Shown here piece by piece: positions 9,707 through 17,915 of a DNA stretch of 64,000 nt (positions within the stretch are counted from its first letter, which is position 1; the number at the start of each line of letters is the position of its first letter). The DNA is from Noviherbaspirillum pedocola. GTDB taxonomy: Bacteria > Pseudomonadota > Gammaproteobacteria > Burkholderiales > Burkholderiaceae_D. The notes below the pieces were generated by a model. The model was not told the DNA's origin, made no database searches, and worked only from the letters and a program-made list of their open reading frames with translations. The stretch spans positions 372,001 through 436,000 of the forward strand of contig NZ_JAEPBG010000004.1 in assembly GCF_016632335.1 (NCBI RefSeq), written 5' to 3'. Position numbers and translations under genes: made by a program.

Positions 9707-10177
9707 TCAGGCCTCCTTCTTGCCGTTGTTGCCGGCGGCGATCTTGATCGCGGCACGGATACGCGGATAGGTGCCGCAGCGGCAGATGTTCCCGGCCATC
9801 GCATTGTCGATGTCCGCATCGCTGGGCTTGGGTGTTTTCTTCAACAGCGCGGTCGCGGACATCACCTGGCCCGACTGGCAGTAACCGCATTGCACCACGT
9901 CGATCTGGCGCCATGCCGCCTGCACCCGCTTGCCCACCGGATCCTGCGACATGGACTCGATCGTTGCCACCCGCTTGCCGGCGACGGCGGAGACCGGCGT
10001 GACGCAGGAGCGCACCGCCTGGCCATCGACATGCACGGTGCAGGCGCCGCACATCGAAATGCCGCAGCCGAACTTGGTGCCGGTCAGTCCGGCGACATCG
10101 CGCAGCGCCCACAGCAGCGGCATGTCGTCGGGCACATTGAGGTTGGTGGATCTTCCATTGATGATCACGGTAGGCAT
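9707..10177 (-). CDS. [2Fe-2S] subunit of aldehyde oxidoreductase (IorA-like)
   Basis: This 156-residue electron-transfer subunit has two iron-sulfur domains. The plant-ferredoxin-type N-terminal domain has [16 protein letters not shown] with a later Cys (VRSC). The C-terminal helical domain has [10 protein letters not shown] and [10 protein letters not shown]. It passes electrons from the molybdenum subunit encoded immediately downstream, probably to a cytochrome. The start at 10177 (MPTVIINGR) is chosen because AAAGGA lies upstream and homologues begin here. The Fe-S subunit has no signal and is presumably co-exported with the Tat-tagged large subunit. Confidence 0.94.
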   Translation of the reverse strand: MPTVIINGRSTNLNVPDDMPLLWALRDVAGLTGTKFGCGISMCGACTVHVDGQAVRSCVTPVSAVAGKRVATIESMSQDPVGKRVQAAWRQIDVVQCGYCQSGQVMSATALLKKTPKPSDADIDNAMAGNICRCGTYPRIRAAIKIAAGNNGKKEA

Positions 10178-10396
10178 TGCGAATCCTTTGAGAGACGGGG
10201 AACGGGTCACGCGCGCGGCACTGCCGCGAGCGCGCAACCTGATTGCGACCGTTGCCGCCTACCAAGGTTCTTGCGGAAAGGACAAAGCTTGATGCAATCG
10301 GCGCGCATGCACGGACCGAACGCTGCAAAGGCGACGCCATGGCGCCACCCGTCATACAATCGCGCCTTTTCCCCGCAATGCAGCCCGGTGTCCGCC

Positions 10397-10960
10397 ATGC
10401 CCGATCGTCTCCCTGTCGACCTCGCCAAATGCTATCGCCTGCTCAACCATGGCCCTACCGTCATTGTCGGCAGCGCCCATGCGGGGCGCATCAATCTCAT
10501 GTCAGCGGCGTGGTCGATGCCGCTGGATTTTTCACCGCCCAAGGTCGCAGTGGTCGTCGATCGCAACACGTACACACGGCAGCTGATCGAGGCATCCGGT
10601 GAGTTCACCCTGAATGTGCCGACGCGCGAACTGGCGAAGCTGACGGTGGACGTGGGTTCGGTATCGGGGCGCGATGTCGATAAGTTCGCCAAATATGGCA
10701 TCGCCAGCCTTGCCGCGGAGCGCGTCGACGCGCCACTGATTGCGGGCTGCATCGGCTGGCTGGAGTGCCGGGTGATTCCCGAGCCGCATATTCAGGACAC
10801 CTACGACCTGTTTCTTGGCGAAGTCGTCGCTGCCTGGGCAGATCCTGCGGCTTTCAGCGACGGGCATTGGACCGAGGAACAGGGCGGCCGGCGCAGCATT
10901 CATTACATCGCCAGCGGCCACTTCTTCGAGACCGGACCGGCTTTCGAAGCGGAAAAATAA
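10397..10960 (+). CDS. Flavin reductase family protein
   Basis: This 187-residue protein has the FMN-binding split-barrel fold of flavin reductase-like proteins. It is seen as TVIVGSAHAGRINLMSAAW, then LDFSPPKVAVVVD, FTLNVPTRELA and GCIGWLECRVIPE. Members reduce FMN with NAD(P)H or simply bind flavin. The ATG at 10397 sits where homologues start. It is divergent from the molybdenum oxidoreductase pair with 219 bp between starts. A link with that oxidoreductase is not shown. Confidence 0.88.
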   Translation: MPDRLPVDLAKCYRLLNHGPTVIVGSAHAGRINLMSAAWSMPLDFSPPKVAVVVDRNTYTRQLIEASGEFTLNVPTRELAKLTVDVGSVSGRDVDKFAKYGIASLAAERVDAPLIAGCIGWLECRVIPEPHIQDTYDLFLGEVVAAWADPAAFSDGHWTEEQGGRRSIHYIASGHFFETGPAFEAEK

Positions 10961-10966
10961 AAGGCT

Positions 10967-11980
10967 TCAGAACATCGCCAGCGGATTCACCGGCGACGCG
11001 GTCGCGCCCTTCATGCGCCAGGGCGCAATGCTGACCAGGAAAGCCCAGCGCTTTTCGCGTGCGCAGCGTGCGGCCAGCGCCTCGAGTTCGGCATTGTCGA
11101 TCAGGGGCATGCCGAGATAGGGAATCGCCACCATGTGTATCGGCTCGACCCAGCGGGTGTAGCCCGCGGGCGACGGCCGCGCTTCATTGTCGCCATCGGC
11201 CGACAGCGCCGCCACGCGCCGTTCATGCAGCCATGGCAGGCAGGAAGCGTGCAGACCGGTCGAATGCTGCACCGAATTGCGCGTGCCGGCGCCGCTGCGG
11301 ATAAACAGGATGTCGCCTTCGCCCACTTGCACGCCCTGCGCCTTTTCCGCGGCTTCGAGATCGGCCGGCAGGATGGCGCTGCCCAGCGGCAGCGCACGGC
11401 CCTTCTGCGCGGCGATGTCGAGCAGCACGCCGCGTCCGACGATGCCGGTCGCGCCCATGACTTCCACGCCCAGCTTTTCCGCGCCGCGCAGCGTCACCGC
11501 GTCGATCGGCAGACCGTTGTACATGCCCTGCTTGCCGCCAGGAGTAAAGAAGTGGCACAGCGCATCGACATGGGTCAGCGCCAGGCCATGCACGGACATG
11601 CCGATGTAATCCATGCTGCCCGACTCGGCCGGCAGGCGGTCGACATAGCGCTTCATTTCATAAGCCTGCCTGCGCACACCCTCTGCCTTGGCCACCGGCA
11701 CCTCGCGCGCCAGCGGCACGACTTCACCGCGCTTGACCAGCGCCATCGCCGCCAGTCGCAATGCCGGCGTGATGTAGTTCAGCGTGCCGAGCTGATCCTT
11801 CGGTCCCCATTTGCCCCAGTTGCTGATCTTGGGCAGCAGGCTTTCGATCTCGATATCACCAGGTCCCGGCGGCACCACGCTGCGCGCGCCAGTCCCCGCA
11901 GAGGCAGCTTGCGCCGAGGGAAGCGTCAGCGCTGCCGCGCTCGACAAGGCGGCACCAAGAAATTGCCTGCGGGTGGACAT
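10967..11980 (-). CDS. Tat-exported cyclase family protein (kynurenine-formamidase-like)
   Basis: A 337-residue protein with a twin-arginine signal (STRRQFLGAALSSAAAL, cleavage near residue 26 after SAQA). The mature part is a metal-dependent amidohydrolase of the cyclase superfamily. The metal motif appears as HGLALTHVDALCHF, a variant of the common HxGTHxDxPxH. The ATG at 11980 follows AAAGGAT. It converges with the flavin reductase gene with only six bases between. Related enzymes hydrolyse N-formylkynurenine, isatin or other cyclic amides; the substrate here is unknown. Confidence 0.85.
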   Translation of the reverse strand: MSTRRQFLGAALSSAAALTLPSAQAASAGTGARSVVPPGPGDIEIESLLPKISNWGKWGPKDQLGTLNYITPALRLAAMALVKRGEVVPLAREVPVAKAEGVRRQAYEMKRYVDRLPAESGSMDYIGMSVHGLALTHVDALCHFFTPGGKQGMYNGLPIDAVTLRGAEKLGVEVMGATGIVGRGVLLDIAAQKGRALPLGSAILPADLEAAEKAQGVQVGEGDILFIRSGAGTRNSVQHSTGLHASCLPWLHERRVAALSADGDNEARPSPAGYTRWVEPIHMVAIPYLGMPLIDNAELEALAARCAREKRWAFLVSIAPWRMKGATASPVNPLAMF

Positions 11981-12158
11981 GAGAAATCCTTTCTGAATGT
12001 GCGGATAGCGGTGGAATCGCCGCGCTTTCATCAACTGCCGAGCGCGTGGCACGCAATTCTGGCACAGCCGGCACACAAATAACGCGACAGCGCATCGATG
12101 ACGATTCGAAACGTGGCCATTGCCATGCACTCGCATCTTTGCACATCGTTTCACGCAT

Positions 12159-12188
12159 ATTGCACAAACGTGCAATTCGGCCTATAGT
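12159..12188 (+). promoter_or_regulatory. glpD promoter with palindromic operator over the -35 box
   Basis: A sigma70-type promoter can be read: -35 TTGCAC (12160-12165), 17-bp spacer, -10 TATAGT (12183-12188). A perfect inverted repeat, ATTGCAC-aaac-GTGCAAT at 12159-12176, covers the -35 box and would suit a repressor. Which regulator binds is unknown. Confidence 0.7.
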
Positions 12189-12264
12189 GAACGTCCGAAC
12201 ATGCTCGCGTCGCAATGACGCGCGCCGCGGCAGCAGCCGGCGGCGTTAATCAACGAATGGACCG

Positions 12265-13773
12265 ATGCAAATTCCTGCCGAGCTGGATCTCTTGATTGTG
12301 GGTGGCGGCATCAACGGCGCCGGCATTGCGCGCGATGCCGCCGGGCGCGGGCTCAGCGTCGCCCTTTGCGAACAGGCCGACTTTGCCAGCGGCACGTCCT
12401 CAGCCAGCACCAAGCTGATTCATGGCGGTCTGCGTTACCTGGAACACCGTGAATTCCGGCTCGTCGGCGAAGCCCTGGCCGAACGCGAAAAGCTGCTCGG
12501 CATTGCACCGCATATCGCCTGGCCGATGCGCTTTGTGATGCCGCATCTGAAAGGCTTGCGACCGGCGTGGATGATACGGCTCGGCCTGTTCCTGTATGAC
12601 CGGCTTGGTGGAAAGACCACCCTGCCGAAATCGCAGGCGGTCTCGCTGCCTGGCAGCATATATGCGTCCGGCCTCAAGCCCGAGTATCAGCGCGGCTTCG
12701 TTTATTCCGATGCCTGGGTCGACGATGCGCGCCTGGTGATCCTGAATCTGCGCTCCGCCGCCGAGCATGGCGCGCTGATCCTGCCGCGCACCCGTTTTCT
12801 CGGCGCCGAGCGCGAAGGCGCTGTATGGGTCGCGCGCCTGGAAGATGTGCGCACGGGCGAAACCCACGCGCTGCGCACGCGGCTCCTGATCAACGCGGCC
12901 GGCCCATGGGTCGGCGGTGTCGACAATGCGCTGGGCGCGCGCGGCGGCAAGGCAAGCGTGCGTCTGGTCAAGGGCAGCCACATCATCGTGCCGCGCCTGT
13001 TCGAAGGCGAGCATGCGTACATCGTGCAGGATGCCGGCAAGCGCATCATCTTCATGATTCCGTACGAGCGCGATTTCACGCTGATCGGCACCACCGATGT
13101 CGTCGTCGATGCAATCGCCAAGGGCGCAAGCATCAGCCAGCAGGAAATCGATTATTTGTGCAGCTCGGTCAGTCGCTATACCCGCCAGCCGGTCACGCCC
13201 GACATGGTGGTATGGAGCTACAGCGGCATTCGTCCGCTGTATGACAACGGCGTCGACGATCCCTCCGCGGTGACGCGCGACTACACGCTGATCCTGGATG
13301 GCGACAAGGATGCCGCGCCGCGCTTATCCATCTTTGGCGGCAAGATCACGACCTATCGCCGGCTCGCCGAAGCGGCGCTGGACAAGCTGCAGCCCTGGCT
13401 GCCCGACAAGCGCGGCAAATGGACTGCCAGCGAAACGCTGCCGGGCGGCGACCTCGGTCCGGGCGGGCAAGCCGCGCTGCTCGCGAAGCTGCGCGCAGCC
13501 TATTCCGCCCTGCCCGAAGAGCTGCTGCTGGGCCTGATGCGCCGGCACGGCACGCTGGCCTTCGAGGTGCTGGGCGAGCGGCGCACACTTGCCGACCTTG
13601 GCCGCGACTTCGGCGGCGAGCTGTTCGAATGCGAAGTGCGCCATCTGGTTGAACACGAGTGGGCGTATGAGGCGGACGACATCCTGTGGCGCCGAACGAA
13701 GACCGGCCTGCACATGAGCGAAGACCAGCGCCTCGCCTTTCATGACTACATGGCCGAGTATGCGCAGGCGTAG
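12265..13773 (+). CDS. glpD: Aerobic glycerol-3-phosphate dehydrogenase
   Basis: This 502-residue FAD enzyme oxidises sn-glycerol-3-phosphate to dihydroxyacetone phosphate and feeds electrons to quinone at the inner membrane. The N-terminal dinucleotide motif is VGGGINGAGIARDAAGRG (residues 11-28). GTSSASTKLIHGGLRYLE at about 45-62 is the DAO/GlpD signature. The C-terminal domain holds the family helical region after YRRLAEAALDK. Length equals that of typical GlpD proteins. No glpF, glpK or glpR is next to it, so it is a scattered glycerol gene. It is read from the palindrome-bearing promoter 77 bp upstream. Confidence 0.95.
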   Translation: MQIPAELDLLIVGGGINGAGIARDAAGRGLSVALCEQADFASGTSSASTKLIHGGLRYLEHREFRLVGEALAEREKLLGIAPHIAWPMRFVMPHLKGLRPAWMIRLGLFLYDRLGGKTTLPKSQAVSLPGSIYASGLKPEYQRGFVYSDAWVDDARLVILNLRSAAEHGALILPRTRFLGAEREGAVWVARLEDVRTGETHALRTRLLINAAGPWVGGVDNALGARGGKASVRLVKGSHIIVPRLFEGEHAYIVQDAGKRIIFMIPYERDFTLIGTTDVVVDAIAKGASISQQEIDYLCSSVSRYTRQPVTPDMVVWSYSGIRPLYDNGVDDPSAVTRDYTLILDGDKDAAPRLSIFGGKITTYRRLAEAALDKLQPWLPDKRGKWTASETLPGGDLGPGGQAALLAKLRAAYSALPEELLLGLMRRHGTLAFEVLGERRTLADLGRDFGGELFECEVRHLVEHEWAYEADDILWRRTKTGLHMSEDQRLAFHDYMAEYAQA

Positions 13774-13858
13774 ATTGAGCTGACGAAGAAAGCCCAACAA
13801 GCTCGCGGCTCGCGCAGGCATGATGTTCGACTTGTCCGCGCAAGCTGTGTACCGACTC

Positions 13859-13882
13859 GTAGGGTGGGTGAAACCCACGCGT
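13859..13882. repeat. REP-like palindromic unit
   Basis: GTAGGGTGGGT is followed by a gaa loop and ACCCAC, giving a small hairpin between convergent glpD and the SorC-type gene. It shares its first 10 bases with the palindrome at 7282. A partial opposite copy (GCGCCCTAC) follows near 13921. Confidence 0.7.
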
Positions 13883-13926
13883 TCAATCGCACCCGCTCAG
13901 GTCGCAACACGCTTGCGCCATGCGCC

Positions 13927-14928
13927 CTACCGCTCTTCCGCGCTCGCCTGCGCCAGCAACAGCCGCGCGGTCGGCTCATCGATGATCAGTTCATTCATGA
14001 AGCCGCCGCGCAGCGCCGCGCGCAGGCTTGCGACCTTGCCGGTACCCGAGACCACGCAGATCGCATGCTTCACGCTACGGAACAGCGCCAGATCGGGGCC
14101 GCTGGTGCGCGCATTGAGCGCGATGTCCTCATAGCTGCCATCGGCGCGGAAGAACACGGTGGCGATGTCGCCGACAGCGCCGTCCGCGGTAACCGACTCG
14201 ATATCCTGCGGCTCCAGGTAGCCGCCGCTGTGCACGTGGCTGGGCACACCGGCCGATGGCGCGCCCACGCTGAACAAGGCGATGTCGCAGCGCTGCTGCA
14301 GCGCCAGCAGCGCGCGCACGCTGCGCTCGCGCCACAGCGCCGTCCTGGTCTCGGCAAATTCGAAGAAGGCGGGCACCGGAAACGGCTGCGGACGCGCATC
14401 GTAGTTCGCCGCGAAACGCATGATGATCTCGCTGCTGAAGGCCGTGGCCATGCTCAGGGTATTGCCCGAGCCGTTGAGCTGCACCACGTCTACATTCACC
14501 GTCGCCTTGGGTGTGAGGCGCGCGACGATCTCGTTGACGGTATTGCCCCAGGCAATGCCGATCACCATGTGGGACGCGACGATGGTATTCAGATATGCCG
14601 CCGCATGGCTGGCCACGCGCTGCAGCCATTCGGTTTCGCCGGCCATCTCGGGCACGGAAACCACCTGCGCGCGCGCCAGACCAAAACGGCTCCTGAGTTG
14701 CGATTCAAGCTGGCGCGCATGTTCACGCGGATCGTGTATGCGGATTTCCACCAGCCCGTTGTCGCGCGCATAGCTCAGCAGGCGCGACACCTTCGAGCGT
14801 GACAGATCCAGCTCGCGCGCGATGTCGGTGGTGGTCATCTGCTGGTAGTAATAGAGCCGGGCCACGGTGATGGCATTGGTGAGCAGATCCGGCTCTTCAT
14901 TCGGGTTGGGCTGGTCTTCCGCTTGCAT
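13927..14928 (-). CDS. SorC/DeoR-type sugar-binding transcriptional regulator
   Basis: This regulator has 333 residues. The N-terminal HTH is at about residues 18-55 (TTTDIARELDLSRSKVSRLL). The large C-terminal domain has the phosphosugar isomerase-like fold of SorC proteins: GIAWGNTVNEI, ADGAVGDIATVFF and VVSGTGKVASLRAAL, the last being the phospho-ligand loop. The start at 14928 follows GAAGGA about 13 bases upstream; earlier in-frame GTG/ATG codons at 14991/14988 would add 21 residues without a visible ribosome site. It converges with glpD, so control of glpD by a phosphosugar such as glycerol-3-phosphate is a reasonable but untested idea. Confidence 0.9.
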   Translation of the reverse strand: MQAEDQPNPNEEPDLLTNAITVARLYYYQQMTTTDIARELDLSRSKVSRLLSYARDNGLVEIRIHDPREHARQLESQLRSRFGLARAQVVSVPEMAGETEWLQRVASHAAAYLNTIVASHMVIGIAWGNTVNEIVARLTPKATVNVDVVQLNGSGNTLSMATAFSSEIIMRFAANYDARPQPFPVPAFFEFAETRTALWRERSVRALLALQQRCDIALFSVGAPSAGVPSHVHSGGYLEPQDIESVTADGAVGDIATVFFRADGSYEDIALNARTSGPDLALFRSVKHAICVVSGTGKVASLRAALRGGFMNELIIDEPTARLLLAQASAEER

Positions 14929-15041
14929 TGCGCGTTTCGCTTCCTTCTTCACCGCGATGGCGCGGCATGCATGGTTAGGGGAATGCATCACTGAGCGGCA
15001 TCATTGCATCGGCCGTCCCGATGCTGCCGCTCTTGAACGGA

Positions 15042-15458
15042 TCACGCGGCGCTGATCATCCAGCCGATGCCGAAGCGATCGGTCAGCATGCCGAAACATG
15101 GCGACCAGAAAGTTTTCGTCAACGGCATGCGTACCTGACCGCCTTCGCCCAGCAGAGCGAATACGCGCCTGGCCTCGTCCTGACCGGTCAACGACAGGGA
15201 CAGCGAAAAGCCGTCGAAACGCGCCCCTTCCTCGCAACCGTCCGAAGCCATGATTACCGACTGCCCGATGCGGAAGGAACAGTGCATCACCTTGTTCTCG
15301 AACCCGGCCGGCACCATGCCGGGCGGCGGCGGTTCGGGATTGTCGCTGTAGCGCATCAGCATTTCGGTCTGCGCGCCAAGCGCTTCGCCATAGAACGCGA
15401 GCGCTTCCTCACAGCGGCCATTGAAGAACAGATAGGGTTGCAGCAACGCGTCTGACAT
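15042..15458 (-). CDS. VOC family protein (PhnB/YjdN-like)
   Basis: This 138-residue vicinal-oxygen-chelate protein is of the PhnB/3-demethylubiquinone-methyltransferase-like type. It starts LQPYLFFNGRCEEALAFYGE and has HCSFRIG in the middle and WSPCFGMLTDRFGIGWMI at the end, all typical of the subgroup. The fold is two beta-alpha-beta-beta-beta units. No enzymatic role is established for most members, and many predicted metal ligands vary. GGAGG lies close upstream of the ATG. Confidence 0.88.
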   Translation of the reverse strand: MSDALLQPYLFFNGRCEEALAFYGEALGAQTEMLMRYSDNPEPPPPGMVPAGFENKVMHCSFRIGQSVIMASDGCEEGARFDGFSLSLSLTGQDEARRVFALLGEGGQVRMPLTKTFWSPCFGMLTDRFGIGWMISAA

Positions 15459-15648
15459 GAGGCCTCCTTGCCCAGTTGGTGAAAACGGAAATGGAACGTC
15501 GGCATGCTACCTAGCGTTTGCGATAGCGTCCATGGAAACCGTCGGCCGCCACGGTCTGTCTCATCCACCACCGCGCTGCGCCGCTCGAGGATCCCCGCAG
15601 TGCTACAGTTCCCATAACAATTTTTTCCAACCCCCACGAAAGGCCACC

Positions 15649-16374
15649 ATGGACGTTTCTCCGCTGCCACTCGATGCCGAACTGATGCGCGTGCTGTCCG
15701 GCATCACCACGGCGACCCTGACCACCGTGCTGTTGAAGAAGGGCTTGCGCAATGTCTGGATGCGCGGCGCCATGCCGCTGCGCGCCGATACCCCACGGCT
15801 GGTGGGCCGCGCCTTCACGCTGCGCTTCGTGCCGGCGCGCGAAGACCTGGCCACGCCCGCTTCCTGGGGCAACCCGATCTCAACGCGCGCCGCGATCGAA
15901 GCCATGCCTGCGGGCTGCATCGCAGTGGTGGATGCGCTCGGCGTCACCGATGCCGGCATCTTCGGCGACATCCTGTGCATGCGCATGCGCAAGCGCGGCG
16001 TGACCGCGCTGGTAACCGATGGCGTGGTGCGCGACATCGCCGGCGTCGAAGCCACCGGGCTGCCGATCTGGTGCGCCGGCACGGCCGCGCCGGCATCCGT
16101 GACCGGACTCACCTTCGTCGGCTGGCAGCAGCCGGTGGGCTGCGGCGGCGTGGCGGTGTTTCCCAACGACGTAATCGTCGCCGACCGCGACGGCGCGGTG
16201 CTGATACCGGCGGCGCTGCTCGAAGAAGTCGTCACCGCCGCGGTGGAGCAGGAAAGACTGGAGACCTGGATCATGGGCGAAGTCGATGCCGGCGCTGCGC
16301 TGCCAGGCCTGTACCCGCCGAATGCGGACAACCTGGCGCGGTATGAGTCCTGGAAGCGAGGCCAGCCGAGCTGA
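15649..16374 (+). CDS. RraA-like family protein (probable 4-hydroxy-4-methyl-2-oxoglutarate aldolase type)
   Basis: This 241-residue protein belongs to the RraA/HMG-aldolase superfamily. The active-site region reads GDILCMRMRKRG, then VTDGVVRDIAGV (the Asp-Gly...Arg-Asp pair that binds oxo-acid and metal), and later FPNDVIVADRDGAVLIP. Catalytic members cleave HMG or decarboxylate oxaloacetate. RNase E inhibitor RraA proteins are shorter (about 160 residues) and lack this extension. Directly downstream is the remnant of a 2-hydroxycarboxylate transporter, which supports an organic-acid role. The ATG follows the weak site AAAGGCC. Confidence 0.85.
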   Translation: MDVSPLPLDAELMRVLSGITTATLTTVLLKKGLRNVWMRGAMPLRADTPRLVGRAFTLRFVPAREDLATPASWGNPISTRAAIEAMPAGCIAVVDALGVTDAGIFGDILCMRMRKRGVTALVTDGVVRDIAGVEATGLPIWCAGTAAPASVTGLTFVGWQQPVGCGGVAVFPNDVIVADRDGAVLIPAALLEEVVTAAVEQERLETWIMGEVDAGAALPGLYPPNADNLARYESWKRGQPS

Positions 16375-16408
16375 TGCAGGTATCCATGCGCTGAAAGCCG
16401 ATTGAAAG

Positions 16409-16591
16409 ATTGTGTATCCGATCGAAGCGGCGATCGTCAACGCCTGCCACAGCGGCCAGAGCGGCACCGGCGACGTCGCGATCCTGACCCCGGCCAATCG
16501 CGTGCCGTTGATGCCCTTCGCGCAAATTGCCAGCCGCATCGGCGGCGCCATCACGGTTGCGCTGACCTTGCTGGCGCTGTCACGGCTCGTG
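16409..16591 (+). pseudogene. C-terminal remnant of a 2-hydroxycarboxylate (citrate/malate) transporter
   Basis: About 60 codons match the C-terminus of 2HCT-family (CitS/MaeP-like) sodium symporters: YPIEAAIVNACHSGQSGTGD, then VAILTPANR, LMPFAQIASRIGGA and a hydrophobic tail. A stop (TGA at 16403-16405) lies directly upstream in frame, and no other part of the transporter is present. The open frame runs on past the conserved end to 16801 without further resemblance. This is therefore a gene relic, probably left by a deletion between it and the RraA-like gene. The assignment comes from recognising the GGTGDVAxLxAANRM-type motif and has not been searched. Confidence 0.6.
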
Positions 16592-16822
16592 CAACACTGC
16601 TGCGCCATCGCAGGGAATGAAGGCCGCGCTTGCACACAGCGCGGCTATTCTCATTGCGCGATTCGGCGGCAGCTTCTGACGCTTGCGCACCGCGACGGTG
16701 AGCCGCCCCTCCTTTTGTCGGCCAGTTTCCGCCGGCACAGCATTTGCTCCTTTCTGTCCCGCCGTCACGAACAACACTGGCTTGTGTGCCAGGAGTTGTA
16801 ACAACCACGACAGGGGAGATCG

Positions 16823-17878
16823 ATGCGCAAGATACCCGGCCCGCGAGGGCGCCTCATTCCCGCCTACCTGAAACTGGCCTGCGCGCTCGGCGTTGCCTGC
16901 TACGCCGGCGCCGGCGCGCAATCACCGGCGCCGCGTCAGGTCAAGGTGCTGATCATCAGCATGTTCGCGCCCGAAGCACAGCCCTGGATCGACAAGATGG
17001 CGCTGACTCAGGCCATCACCGTGCCCGGCCTGTCGGCGACCTATCCGCAGGTGCGCTGCAATGCCGCCGACGTATGCCAGGTCACTACCGACATGGGCAA
17101 GGCCAATGCGGCATCGACGATGTCGGCGCTGGTCTACAGCAGGCAGTTCGACTTCAGCCGCACCTGGTTCCTGGTAGCCGGCGTCGGCGGCGTCGATCCG
17201 CGCAAGGGCACGCTGGGCAGCGCTGCCTGGTCACGCTGGCTGGTTGACTGGGATCTGTCCTGGGAAATCGACGCCCGCGACAAGCCTGCCGCCTGGCCCA
17301 CCGGCTACCTGGGTATCAATACCGACGCGCCCGGCAGGAAGCCGCCGCCGGACTATGGCTCGGAAGTATTCCGTCTCGATGAAGCGCTGTTGCAGAAGGC
17401 GTTGGCGCTGTCGAAGACGGCGCAGCTTGCCGACTCGGCGCAGGCGCAGGCTTACCGGGCGCGCTACGGATCCGCGCCGGCGAACGCGCCGCCGGCCATC
17501 ATGCAATGCGATTCCCTGACCGGCAACAACTGGTGGCATGGCGAGCTGCTCGGCCAGCGCGCCCGAGACTGGGTGCGCCTCTTGACCGACGATGCCGGCG
17601 ACTACTGCATGACCGCGCAGGAAGACAATGCCACCTACAAGGCGCTGCAGCGCGGCGCGCAAGCCGGCAGGCTCGACATCGCGCGCGTGGCCGTGCTGCG
17701 TACCGCCGCCAACTTCGACCGCCCGTATCCGGGCCAGACGCCGCTGCAATCAATACAGGCCGACTCGGGTGGATTTGCGCCGGCCGTAGCCAACCTGGTC
17801 GCGGCAGGACGCCCGCTGGTGGACGACATCGTCGCCAACTGGGAGGCATGGAAGGATGGCGTACCGGCTGTGCGCTGA
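16823..17878 (+). CDS. Purine nucleoside permease (NUP family), copy 1
   Basis: A 351-residue exported protein with an N-terminal signal (about residues 10-32). The mature part matches the NUP family: VLIISMFAPEAQPW, then TTDMGKANAASTMSAL, GVGGVDPRKGTLGSAAW and CMTAQEDNATYKAL. The name comes from Candida purine nucleoside permease, but the fold is that of nucleoside phosphorylases; a periplasmic nucleoside-binding or hydrolysing role is likely in bacteria. GGGGAG precedes the ATG by 5 bases. The next gene is a paralogue 37 bp downstream. Confidence 0.87.
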   Translation: MRKIPGPRGRLIPAYLKLACALGVACYAGAGAQSPAPRQVKVLIISMFAPEAQPWIDKMALTQAITVPGLSATYPQVRCNAADVCQVTTDMGKANAASTMSALVYSRQFDFSRTWFLVAGVGGVDPRKGTLGSAAWSRWLVDWDLSWEIDARDKPAAWPTGYLGINTDAPGRKPPPDYGSEVFRLDEALLQKALALSKTAQLADSAQAQAYRARYGSAPANAPPAIMQCDSLTGNNWWHGELLGQRARDWVRLLTDDAGDYCMTAQEDNATYKALQRGAQAGRLDIARVAVLRTAANFDRPYPGQTPLQSIQADSGGFAPAVANLVAAGRPLVDDIVANWEAWKDGVPAVR

Positions 17879-17915
17879 AGCGCCCGGATCAGCGAAGGAC
17901 CACCGGAGATCACCC

